Assembly (NCBI GenBank): GCA_009760855.2
Contig: WPIO01000008.1
Location: 3,477,501 to 3,520,000, forward strand
Source: Cristatella mucedo
Taxonomy: Eukaryota > Bryozoa > Phylactolaemata > Cristatellidae
Length of the DNA stretch: 42,500 nt
Reading direction: 5' to 3'
In this document: one piece after another, positions 10,821-21,571 of the stretch
Numbering within the stretch: position 1 is the stretch's first letter
How the letters are laid out: each line of letters begins with the position of its first letter
The notes under the pieces: generated by a model
The model's input: the letters and a program-made list of their open reading frames with translations, nothing else
Database searches by the model: none
Told to the model about the DNA's origin: nothing
Translations under genes and position numbers: made by a program

Positions 10821-11090
10821 GTGTGGCCCAGCGATGAAGATATCTCATACGCAGCCGGCTTGTTTCCACAGGCCGTGCGGTCGCCTGCCTCATCCGAGCA
10901 GCCTTTACTTAGCCTCGTAATTAAGGATGAGGACGTCAGAACAGTTCGGATCGCCGACGAACTCCTTGATGCACACGTCGATGGTAGCCCTGGTAGTACG
11001 GCCAGAGCTGATGAGCTCGGCAGACAGCTTCGGCCAAGATGTGGCCTGAGACCACCGGCGAGCTATGAGTACTACGCGCTTACTGTTTAG
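10821..11090 (+). CDS. Unknown 89-codon open frame
   Basis: It follows the gag-like fragment and repeat-rich stretch on the same strand and could be a later part of the same element. I recognise no domain. Confidence 0.15.
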   Translation: MWPSDEDISYAAGLFPQAVRSPASSEQPLLSLVIKDEDVRTVRIADELLDAHVDGSPGSTARADELGRQLRPRCGLRPPASYEYYALTV

Positions 11091-11117
11091 CCTTCTCGTT
11101 GCCAAAGCAGTGGAGAG

Positions 11118-11243
11118 AGACTCTAAATCCTAATTCCCAAACCCTAAGCCGCATATACCACTTCTTGAACCCCAAATCCTCAACTGCAGACCCAAATCCT
11201 AAAATATATACCTCAAATCCCTAATTCCTAAACTCTAAGCAGA
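11118..11243. repeat. Degenerate telomere-like CCTAA(A) tract
   Basis: Irregular units such as AAATCCTAA, AAACCCTAA, CCCAAATCCTAA and AAATCCCTAA recur about a dozen times. The order is not regular enough for an intact telomeric array. Confidence 0.5.
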
Positions 11244-12800
11244 AAACATCTCAAAACTTGTTTATTTAATGTTAATATAAACAGACACAGTCTATCCTTT
11301 TGAACTTCCCACTATTGGTGCAGTTTCCATAGCAAAAAGTTTGTTTCTCTATACATAATCGACGTCGAATTAGTCTAAAAGGAGGCTTAATACAACTTCG
11401 TAGCAGTATCGCATTGATATTACTTAAATTTGGTTCTGCCTTTGAGCTGTTCCAAAAAATTCCCACCAACAATCAACGATTACTGTAATTCTGAACGATG
11501 TGGTGCATAGGCTGACTCCAAATGGCATCTGGAAAATCCTAGAAATTTATCACCAATGACGGACTCGCACCGTAAGAAACAATGCTGTGTACCTGTGACT
11601 GACTGCCTTAGTAATTCCTAATTAGGGCTGCCCACCATCCTGTGACCCGAGATTTCCTGCTGATTGTATTTTATTGGGATGTGCTCGGTAACCTATTTTA
11701 TGTCGGCTGATTCAAAAGTTGCTGTCATTACCGTCCAGTAACTAAAAATGCAATTTGTCTGGAATTATTTACAGCCAAAGACGCCTTACACTGACACCTA
11801 TGCCTCCTGGTGGCGAAATGTTTTACCGTCGCTCAGGTTGACGTCTTTCGCTAACCGCCTAGCTGCGAAGTGCGGATTGTTCAGTTGTGAACAGTTTCTG
11901 CTGAATGGCGAACAATGCTACAAATATTATATACTACTATTATTTATTAAATTGATTATAACATCTGCTACTACTATTTTACTACTATTTTACTAATACT
12001 GTTACCAATATACTACCAGGAGGAATAGAGTAAAGTACAGAACAACGGAGCTGAGAACTAACGGCTAGGCCACCATCTGGACGGCCTTTCTTCTGAGTAC
12101 TCTTACTAGCCTTTCATATTCTTAGCCATCGTTTTGCAAAGTGTCAATAATTGAATGCGTTGCCACATCCGGAGCTTCAGCGGCGATATTTAACATTTCA
12201 GGGGAGCACAGGACTTAAAGATGACAGCTATAGGGCTCGCACTTCAATTGGACCCTGCTCAACCACGGCACTCAGCAAACAGAGTAGGACCAAAACACCC
12301 TCCCTCTTTCTGGCTTTGCTACAATTCACACTACAGGGTCATTGAATATAGTATCCGATTGTAAAAGATACGAGACTGTAACTGTGTTTAGCTGCTAGTC
12401 GAGATGGAAGTCGTAGATCGCCATCAAGCTATATTACAGAACTGCATCTATAACACGTTTGCAGAAAGAGCTCGCTCAAGCTGGTTCAGATATTTTACGC
12501 AGTATCGGCGACAATATTTACGTCGAATCGATCGACCCTCTAGTATCGTGGATAGAACTTCGCGTGTCAGCTCCTCGTATCGAACTGTCTTTGGCCGGAT
12601 CGTTGACAGCTCAATAATTCAGAGGGGAAAGATAGATGCGGATTGGCGAGGTAGCATGATGGCAGAAAATCTTCTCGATATTTAACTCACTCGCACATTG
12701 AACAACTTACAACTCGCTTATTTACGATGTGTCCACTCCAAAATCACTGATGTCTGCTCCCTTCCAGCACAGGCCACTCAAATGCTAGCGAGCCTCACAA
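11244..12800. other. Unassigned region
   Basis: It includes an AT-rich ACT/ATT-type low-complexity patch (11925-12005). Open frames at 11748-11996 and 12404-12685 (Arg/Ser-rich) have no recognised domain. Confidence 0.4.
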
Positions 12801-12890
12801 TCACCAGATGGCAACTCACAGCCAATATGCTGTCCATGCGAAAATATCTGCTTCGCCTCTGCTGCCCAATACCCTTCCGACCTGTCATCA

Positions 12891-13112
12891 TTGGTAGATT
12901 GCTACAACACGACACTAGTTGACATGCTCGACAAGTTTGCACCTCTGGCAAAGCGAACTGTGCATCCTCGCCCAGATGGCCTATGGTTTACCACAGACAT
13001 TAAACTAGCTAGGTCTACAAAGCGAAAGCTTGAAAAAGCACACAAAAAGTCAGGACTGATTTCCATCGACAGGCATACAAAGGCTACTGTAGAGTGTACC
13101 AATCGATTCTAG
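12891..13112 (+). pseudogene. LINE-1 linker between endonuclease and RT
   Basis: The reading YNTTLVDMLDKFAPLAKRTV with RPDGLWFTTDI and ARSTKRKLEKAHKKSGL is the typical region between the APE endonuclease and RT of CR1/Jockey elements. Confidence 0.75.
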
Positions 13113-13536
13113 CAAGGCCGTGTCTAGCTTCTATTAAACATTATTGAATCACAGATGCACAATCCAAAAATGCTTATGTCAACGATTAACCACCTCCTTA
13201 AGCACTCCGAGGTTTATTCCTTACCAAATTATCCCTGTAATGATCTAGCAGATTGCCGCTCTAGCTTCGTTGTCAACAAGACAGACAAGATCAGGGAGTC
13301 TATCCCTAAGATAGCAGCATTCCCCCCTGGAATGCTGTCCCTCAATTCAACTTAGCCCCTCAATGGCTACATTCTAGCAGGTGGCTAGTGACTTCGTCCT
13401 GAAGTTCATATCCCAATCAAAGAAGACAGCTAGAAGACAGCTCTGGACCCTTTTCCCACTGTCCTGCTTCTACGATGCAGTGATCTGCTGCTGCCATGCA
13501 TAACTAACATCATACATTTGTAATTACCCTCAAGTC

Positions 13537-14166
13537 ATGTCCCAGCACTTTTCAAAAAGGCTTAAGTCACTACTCAAGAAAGCCACACTAGAACAAGAGA
13601 ACTTGAGCAACTTCTGCCCAGTCTTCATTCTACCGTTCCTATCAAAGACACTGGAAGGAGTCGTGGCAGATCAGCTGAACGCATATTTTGAAACTTCAAA
13701 CCTTGCTAGTAAGTTCCAGTCTGGTTCTAATCACTCCACAGAGTCAGCATTGCTTCTTGTGTACAATGACCTACTTAGAAAAGCAGACGTAGGTAGAGTA
13801 TCTCTGCTTGTTTTACTCAATCTTTCGGCAGCTTTTGATAATATTCATCACCAAGTCCTTCGTAAGCACCTCTCGTCTCGCCTGGGCATCACTGGCACTG
13901 CTCTGCAATGGTTCAGTTCTTATCTCAGTGGGAGACTCTACAGTGTTGTTGTGAATGGACAAAGATCATCCGAGGAACCCCTGGAATATGGCATACCTCA
14001 GCGCTCCGAGCTTGGTCCAGTTCTTTTCACGGTTTATACTCTCCCTCTAGCCACTGAGATTGCAAAGCACTACCTTGGCTTTCACTTTTATGCTAACGAC
14101 ACTCAGTTTTACCTACGCTTTGATCTCTCCCAGCCTTCCAGCATGTTGAATTCTCTTAACTCTTGA
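13537..14166 (+). pseudogene. LINE-1 reverse transcriptase fragment
   Basis: The 209-codon frame has RT blocks in order: LSNFCPVFILPFLSKTLE (block 1, usually NYRPI), HSTESALLLVYNDLL, LLNLSAAFDNIHH (the usual Asp of the LDLSAAFD motif is Asn, but FD is kept), GIPQRSELGPVLF (from GVPQGSVLGP) and FYANDTQFYL (from YADDTQ; the first catalytic Asp is lost). The enzyme is inactive. Confidence 0.9.
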
Positions 14167-14184
14167 ACTGCATGTATTGATAAA

Positions 14185-14469
14185 ATGAGCATATGGATAG
14201 CAGCAAATTTTCTTAAATTGAATGATAATGAAACCAACTTACTAGTTATGGGCAAACCAAGTATGATTCAGAAATTTAAAAGACTAACGCTCAAAATCTG
14301 TTCTGCCAACATATCTCCTGTTAAATCTGCGGGAAGTCTAGGTGTCATGTTCCAAAGCGACCTTTCATTGGACAACCACGTCGGCTCCTCAGTCAAGTCT
14401 GCCTACTTCCAGCTACATAATATTGCTAAAATTCGGGCTTGTTTAAACAGGATACCACATCTAAATTGA
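14185..14469 (+). pseudogene. LINE-1 RT thumb/connection fragment
   Basis: The reading IAANFLKLNDNETNLLVMG and LGVMFQSDLSLDNHV continues the same polyprotein after a stop near 14164. Confidence 0.85.
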
Positions 14470-14935
14470 TCCACGCATTTGTGACATCCCGTCTTGACTT
14501 CTGTAACTCGTCCTAGCTGCTTGCTGATCTACCGGCCTGGGCACTCAGGCAATTACAGCTGGTGCAAAACTCTGCAGCTAGGCTTGTCTGTCGTGAGAGC
14601 TTGCCGACATGCATGGCTCCCAGTCAAGCAACGCATCGACTTCAAGGTTTCGCCACTCACTTTCAGGTCTTTTCATTCTTTGGCTCCAGCCTACCCATCA
14701 GATCTTCTCTCCCACCAAGCTAAGCATCGTTCCACCTGCTTTTCGGAATCTAAGTGATTAATTATACCTCGTACAAAACTCAAATCGTTTGGAGACCGTA
14801 CCTTTAGTTCATATGCTCCCAAAGCCTGGAACTCACACAGACTTGCTTCACGACATCTCCTGACTTGTCCAAATTTACAAAAAAACTAAAAGTGCATCTA
14901 TTTATGACAGCATTTAGTGGGTCCCTGTGATTCGT
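14470..14935 (+). pseudogene. LINE-1 C-terminal remnant
   Basis: Broken frames give SRLDFCNS, SDLLSHQAKHRSTCFSESK, KSFGDRTFSSYAPKAWNS and a terminal Ala-Phe-Ser-Gly-Ser-Leu. The same block is best preserved at 29149-29400 on the minus strand. Confidence 0.8.
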
Positions 14936-15435
14936 CCTTTGTATGCTTATGAGTGCTGACACTGTTTCATGCTGCCACTAACCTGACTTGCATGCTGACC
15001 CTGTGCATGTCACCCCTAACGATGTTATTCTTGCTGTTTATCGAGCATTCTGCGACTAACCATTCTATCGTGCTTCCTTTGCAGCAATCGGCAAGCACAT
15101 GGAAAGAGATTGAGTTCTTTGAGGGTGCTTTATCAAATGTATTATTATTATAATTATTATTATTCGCTTGCAGCTAAACACATTTACTTACATACACCAA
15201 ACATAGAAACGCAGGCATGGCCGGCCCCTGAGCCTAAAGTTGAATGCTTTTAAAGGGTGACAGGATCGGTTGGCAGGTATGGTTTAATGATTCCACTCTG
15301 CTTGATTTAGAGCTCTCACCAAGCAGAGTTTGCTGCTCCAGTACACCTTCCAGGCCTTCGAAAACTACCGCCTAAATATATGGCTGTGAGATTTTAGCTA
15401 CAAGCCGCAATCTTTTTTTTCTCATCGTCCTGCCC

Positions 15436-15500
15436 ACATGTAATTGGCAAATACGATCTAGGCTTTCATTTTATGTAGACGACATCACCTTTATCTAGCA
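15436..15500 (+). mobile_element. LINE-1 RT mini-fragment
   Basis: It reads LGFHFYVDDITFI, matching the YADD box region (14070-14110). The aspartates are kept here although the fragment is tiny. Confidence 0.55.
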
Positions 15501-16158
15501 ATCCATTCGAACTCGGGCACTTAGCTTTAATCCCCCCACCCCACCCCACATATAATTTTGATTCCCCCACACCAGTTGCATTCCCCCACCCCAGTTCAGG
15601 TGAGAGGTTCCTATAGCCTGGCCTCGGTATAATAGAGAGCAGCGTTTTTCTGCAGCCGAAGCATCCAATCTTACCAAAGCAGGAGAGAGCCACTCAATAA
15701 TAGAGTGCAGTCAGAAAATTCATTTATTCTTGTAAAACATCTAGGGGCCCACAGTGGTTGGTTGCACTTTCGTGCGTGCATGTGAGAGACAGCCCAGACC
15801 AGAGATACAGCATAGGCCAGAGAAGCTTCATGCCAGTGAGGCAAATTGTGCAGCATCATTGGCTTGTGAAACAATCGCGAGAAAGACGACGCTCGAGGTG
15901 CCCGCCTCACAGGAGACATGTGAGGCGACATCGGCTGCTGACGTTCCTGCGGTAGACACAAGGGCCAGTGCATTTGGCTGCCGAGCCACTCTTCACGATA
16001 CTGTGTCAGTGGGTCTGCACTACAAACACGTGTTATTCCTTCTCTGATGCAGAAGTCGGCAAGGGCACCGCCATCGACCAGGCGGCTTGGTCTTGCACGG
16101 AATTCAACGAACTTTTAAGCATTTTGCATCTGCTGGATCAACAAAAGACTGCCGTGAA

Positions 16159-16319
16159 GATGCAGGGAGATCCTTCCGTGCGATGCAGGGAGATTCTTCC
16201 GGAAGATGCAGGGAGATCCTTCAGGAAGACGCAGGGAGATCCTTCAGGAAGACGCAGAAAGATCCTTTTGGAAGAGGCAGGGAGATCCTTCTGGAAGATG
16301 CAGTGAGATCCTTTCGGAT
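16159..16319. repeat. Minisatellite, 7 x 23 bp
   Basis: Unit starts fall at 16159, 16182, 16205, 16228, 16251, 16274 and 16297, exactly 23 bp apart. The consensus is GATGCAGGGAGATCCTTC plus AGGAA. Since 23 is not a multiple of 3, overlapping frames are incidental. Confidence 0.95.
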
Positions 16320-17240
16320 GGCCAAACTTCTTCATCAAGAAGTGGTCAGCCGGTGCCACGGCTTGTTTAACGGGGAAAGCCGCCGATTCAGAACACGAAG
16401 CATGAGTGTAGCGCTCGTTTGTCTGGTGTTCTTTTTTCCAGATTGCGGCGTCGTTCATGCAGTCAATTGGCATGTAAATACACCTACGGGGCTACGCAAG
16501 GTTTGCTGAGATGGCGACTTGGATCAGCAGCACTTACGCTAGAGTCGAACACAGACTGATGTCAGCATTTCTCCACCAGTGAGGTATTGAGTCCTGGACA
16601 TTTTGCTAGTGCAGCTACGGTGCAACGTCGTCAGGTATTGCAACTACGATTGGACGACTACTGTCAATCGCATCGAGAAGCTGGCAGCAGCTCACTGAAG
16701 AAGCAGGGGAGAGGGCAAGGGAGAGGGGAGAAGAGAGGAAGGAGTAGAGAAGAGAGGAAGGGGTAGGGTTCGGATGGAAGAGCAAGGAGAGATCAGCAGA
16801 GAGCTTTGTCCAGCCCAAGCGTACCGTTGGGGGGAAGAGGCACAGCAGCAGCTCTGCAGAACGCATTCGTTCACTAAGAGAATACACGTGACATAGCTCA
16901 AGCTGAATGCTAAAACACAGCCACTCGTGCCATGAAGGAGCTGCCCATCTGCTAGCCAAGAGTCCCCGATGCCGTGATGATGCAGAGGCGCCGTGAGGCG
17001 ACATCCAAGCAGTTGTCATTGCATTTCGAATCGTCCCATTCGTTTGCAACCGCAAGCAACCAAAGTCGTCGGTTTCTTCTGACTCGCAGCAGCAGCAGCG
17101 CCTGCAGCAGTGGCTGCAGCAGCAGTCATGGAGGCGGCAGCTGGGTCAGGCGGGAGAGGATGGAGGTCAGGCTGGAGAGGATGGAGGCTGGAGCTCCGAC
17201 CTACACGGGCAGAGAAGGGGCTGGAGATGGTCACCGTCAG

Positions 17241-17582
17241 CTAGAGCTCCGACTGGCCGACGAAGAAGCTCGCGGCGGCGGTGGCGGAGTCACTGCCCGA
17301 GGCTTGGAGTGCCGGCAGCAGTGGCTGGGCCATCGTCACACTGGCGACGCTGTGCGACTGCAGCTCGCTGTCGCTGCTCTCGGACATCGTCCGCCTCGAT
17401 GCCACCGACACGATCGATTGCAGGCTCTTTATGTAGCCCGGGTTAAACTTGTCACTCCACTGGACACTTGCGCCCGGAGCGCTGCCACCATGGGCAGCCG
17501 AGAAGAGCTGGTATCGTCCGCGCCGGTGGTGGCTCTGCGCCGGGCCCCACTGTCCGAGCGGCAGGGAATGTATTCTCAAGAG
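17241..17582 (-). CDS. Transporter exon 10: cytoplasmic C-terminal tail
   Basis: This exon encodes residues 615-727 and the TAG stop. A strong pyrimidine tract ending CCGACAG precedes 17582, and phase 0 matches exon 9. Residues 622-638 carry a Pro...Gln-Trp-Gly-Pro-Ala...His-Arg-Arg-Gly-Arg-Tyr pattern that matches the glycine-transporter tail. It is followed by a Ser-rich region with many phosphorylatable residues. The last residues are Ser-Glu-Leu, a class I PDZ-ligand pattern. The 3' UTR and poly(A) site were not identified. Confidence 0.82.
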   Translation of the reverse strand, partial: LLRIHSLPLGQWGPAQSHHRRGRYQLFSAAHGGSAPGASVQWSDKFNPGYIKSLQSIVSVASRRTMSESSDSELQSHSVASVTMAQPLLPALQASGSDSATAAASFFVGQSEL

Positions 17583-20500
17583 CTGTCGGGCAAGAAAAGA
17601 AAGAACGTCTCTAACTGTCGAGTCAGCATCGTGGTTCAAGCCTGCCTGCCTGCCACCACAGCAGCAGATCGGTCAGCAGCAGCAACATCAGCAGCAACAG
17701 CATCGTCAGCAGCACCAGCATTAGCACCACCGTTGGCCTCAGCAGCAGCAGCGTAAGCAGCAGCAGCGTCGTGGTGCAAGCCAGCTGCCACCTCGGCAGA
17801 TCGGTCAGCAGCAGCAGCGTCAGCAGCAGCTGCAGCATCAGCAGCAGCACCAGCCTGCTGCAACTGAAGCAGCCGCAACAGCAGCAGCTGTAGCAACAGC
17901 AGCATCAACAGAAGCTGTAGTAGCAGCAGCAAGCTCTGAAGCGACTATCACGGGGCTCATCTCCCCGCTCCTCCCCACCGTCTGCCAAGCCACCCCAAAA
18001 CCCACAGCGTCCGCCCCAGGCAGAAGTTGCTGTGGCTTCGGCTGAGCAGCAGCTGGTCACCCGTGCTTGGCTGCACCGAGGCTGTAGCGAGGTCAGCATT
18101 CACTCGCCAACTCTACTGACAGCAAATATGTGCGACCCCGGGAGTCCCAGTGCCCCGACGGGCTAGGGTCTTGGCTGCTTCTGCTGAGCAGCCGCTCAGT
18201 TTACCTCGAAGCCGCCGTTTTTGCAGTAGTAGTACAAGGCCCAGACGAGCACCGGCATGATGCACGTGACGCACATGAGCCACCCGAGTGACAAAGCCCA
18301 TGACGGGTACTTGCTACCATTGTAGTCGGGATCTTTGTACTGGCTGCAGGCAAATACGACCGTCACCTGGAAGATGCCGGCAGTCGGTGATCATCGAAGC
18401 TCCAGCACAGCAGCAAAGAATATAATAACAACGACGATAATAACAGCAGCAGCAGAGAGTGTTGCTGCTCGAGCCGCAAGCCTGGCCGTGCATGGCTGCC
18501 GCAGGGACCCCTCCTCTGCCACGGCAAAACTGTCGCTGCTGCCGACCGCTGCTCGCCAGCACCTGGCCATGCCAACTTATCGGCGTTTGCCCAGCAGTGC
18601 ACAGCAGGGGCATCAGCGAGATGTCTAGGCAACGAGCAGCCGTGGCCGTGGACACTGCACGGTCGATAGATCACTCGTCGGAGTTGGTTTGGATCGCCTG
18701 AGATTCCCAGCTGCTCCCCATGGCGAGCCAACAGCATCGCCATAGCAGCCTGCAGGCTGCTATGGCGATGCTCCAAGCTCCAAGCGGAGGGCCGTGCGAC
18801 GATACCGGGCTGCTGCCGCCACTGCAGCCCCAGCTGCTCAATCATCCGAAGACGATTCTTCACCTGCCAGCAGCAGGAGTAGGGGCAGCAGCAGGAATGG
18901 AGCGCATGGGGGAAGCCCTTTCGGGGCTTCGAAGAGCCCTTCAGACGGGGCTCTCTGGCGATTGGGTGACCCAATCATCGGGCCACGAGCTTTGGACTGA
19001 CGGCAAGCAGCACTGCCGGCTTCTGTGGATGAATACAAAGAGAGTTGCTCTCAGAGAATTGAACAAAGTTGCCTCTAAAAGTGGTATCCCGCCACCTAAC
19101 CCCCTCCCCAGGAAATTGGTTCCCTACTCCAGGCATGCGATGTTCACCAGGTCAAGGAGAAAGAGGAGGGAGACGAGGAGGACGAGGACATGGAGGAGGA
19201 CATGGAGGAGGACGAGGACGAGGAGGTGGAGGATGAGGAGGACATGGAGGAGGACGAGAAGGAGGACATGGAGGACGAGGGCGAGGAGGACGAAGGCCAA
19301 GACTAGGACAGAGGAGCACCTGGGTCTCGTGGTCTGAATGAACTCATTGGCAAAGATACCTGTCTTAAGTTTAGGGAGCCGAGATTTCTGTTTTCCTTAG
19401 AACGACTCAGCTGACGGCTCTCGCGGTTGACGAAGTACGTCCAGGCTGCCGGAAGTATCTGCTCCACTGTCAGCCTGACAGCTGATGCAGAACAACAAAC
19501 GGCAATCTGCTCAGGCAGACGCTTCCGTGGCCTTGTCACGAGGACGCAGCCCGTGCAAGCCTGGCGCTGACTCGGTTCTCACATGGTTCTTGACCTTCAT
19601 TCCCTTTTCCAGAGTTGGGCGAGCAGCTATCGACACTGCTTCTGCACTGCTGAGCAAGCTTCGCTTAGAAGGGGCGAAGTGTCGGATCGGAGGAGGGGGT
19701 TGTGGGTCACCAGACATAACTGATTTCAAATCTTGTGTCTGGAGCAGCACAGTCGACAGCCTCTCTTCCCTGATGCGCACACAGCGAAGCTGCTGCCGAG
19801 CCAGATCTGAGCACGGCTGGCATGGCATGGCATGCCGAGAACGCTCGGAGAAGCAAGCCCATCGTCAGATCCCCGTTAGGCAGGCGTCGCCGGCCGGTGG
19901 CGTGCCGGGAGAGGGGAGGACCAGGAGGAGGAGGGGCCGAGAGGCGGTTCGGGCGATCGTGCTCGTGCTGCCGGGGCGCGCTGTACGCACGACGAGGACG
20001 ACGGGCGACACGCCCATCCAGCAGGCTCTCCAGTAGATGTTGGGCTTGCTGCCGAGCATGAGGTTCACGTCGTCCGAGAAGCGCTTGTAGCCGTATATGT
20101 ACGAGATGGCGACCAGCTCGAAGAAGCCGACGATGAGCAGCGGGAAGCCACTTATGCTCGCGTCGATGAGATTGAGCAAGTAGATTCCTCCCTGCATGGC
20201 GGCGGCGCAGAGCCGGCGACAGCTTGCTCAAGTGCACAAGGGCAGGCAAGCTGGCAGGCCGGCCGACGGCTGCTGCGCGAACGACCGACAGCGTCAACAG
20301 TGGCGAGCGAGGCTGCGGCAGCCGGGCCGTAGGCCGGGGCGCGGAGCGCGCCAGCGCCGCCCACGTAGACTGACCTTTGTCACCATGGGCAGGCCCAGGA
20401 GGAACATGCTGGCGCAGACGGCGCAGCGAAATATTATGTTGTTGCGTCGCGGGTGCAGCCATCGGGGAAACTCGTCCGTGAACGCGGCGATGACCGTCTC

Positions 20501-21491
20501 GACGATGGAGAAGATGGAGCCGAAGCCGAGCGTGATCATCATGAGGAAGAAGAAGACGGACCACATGGGCGCGATGGGCATGCGCGCCAGAGCTTCCGGG
20601 TATACAACAAAAGCCAGGCCGGGACCTGGACGACAAAAGCAGATCGCTGCCTGGTCAGAGTGAGGAGGGCGATGTGCCGCTCTCGAGCAGCAGAGGCGGC
20701 AGCAGGCAAGATGCTAGGCAGCAGCGTCGCAGCTTCTGGCGCCGGCCTGTCAGCATCAGGCAGCATCAGTTGCATTGCTGCAATCGCAGCGGCGGCCACA
20801 GCTTTGGCTCTCTTGCACGATCGAATGCGGTGAAGATGCGCTTTGACGGCGAGGCACGATGCGAGCTGGACGGCTAGCGCTTCGTTTAAAGCTTGTTGCC
20901 AATGCCGGCCATTGCCCCCAGGCTGTTATCCCCCACGCCATTGACAAGGAAACAAGTTTCGAGAGTGAGGCACCGCTGCCGCCTCCTATGCTTGGATCAT
21001 TCCACCCCTTGGCCCTGTGGTTAAAGTGCTTGCCTACCAAGGTCAAGGTGAACGAACTTGACAACCGAGGTTGTGGGCGTGAGCCGTGCGGCATATATGA
21101 TGCCCCTGAATAAGGTTTGAGTTCTCTTAGGGCATTATACAAATGAATCATATATTCCCAGGAGAACGATTTCGCTGGCATTCATTTCCCGGTATTGACT
21201 GGGGGAATGACGTGCGAATCCCGATTACCCACTGCACAAGCTGCAGCGATGGACGGCTGAGAGCGAGATGCACCATGGGAAAGGAAATGAATCCTAGGGA
21301 AAGGCAGAAGCAGGTGGCTCATGAAGCTGCTGCTGGTGGCGGGCAGGCTGTGCTGCCGGCGCAGCACCTGCCGTCGAGATCGACAAATTGATGACAGGCC
21401 TGCCATCTGCAAATCTCACCATCCAAGGTTACAACTCTTTTGGACAACACATTAAAGATAAGGCACCAAAATTTTGACACCAAAACGCCCG

Positions 21492-21571
<80 letters not shown>

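Larger units (their letters stand above)
12800..15175 (+). mobile_element. LINE-1: 5'-truncated CR1-like retrotransposon, longest RT-bearing copy
   Basis: This copy reads from the endonuclease/RT linker through RT, the C-terminal domain and the 3' UTR. It aligns by eye with the copy at 36390-39394 over shared blocks (for example the ATTG(C/T)TACAACACGACACTAG block at 12898 and 37168). It ends with the conserved stem-loop and an ATT tail (15110-15172). The 5' half with the endonuclease is missing. Frame breaks at 13111, 14164 and 14467 show it is dead. Confidence 0.88.
15176..17240. other. Region downstream of the transporter gene
   Basis: No recognised coding gene. It contains a CCCCCACCCC-type C-rich patch (15529-15600), the 23-bp minisatellite, and a GAGAGGGGAGAAG-type purine tract (16700-16790). 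Part of it may be the transporter 3' UTR, on the minus strand. Confidence 0.4.

Noticed and set aside
16159-16319. CRISPR-like array
   Set aside because: Direct tandem units without spacers in an animal genome; a minisatellite.
16974-17756. 260-codon plus-strand open frame
   Set aside because: It is antisense to exon 10 and runs into the CAG tract; composition is that of low-complexity readthrough.
19707-20636. 309-codon minus-strand open frame
   Set aside because: It lies in another frame over transporter exons 7-8 and intron 7, is Arg/His/Pro-rich and has no domain; a shadow of a GC-rich coding region.
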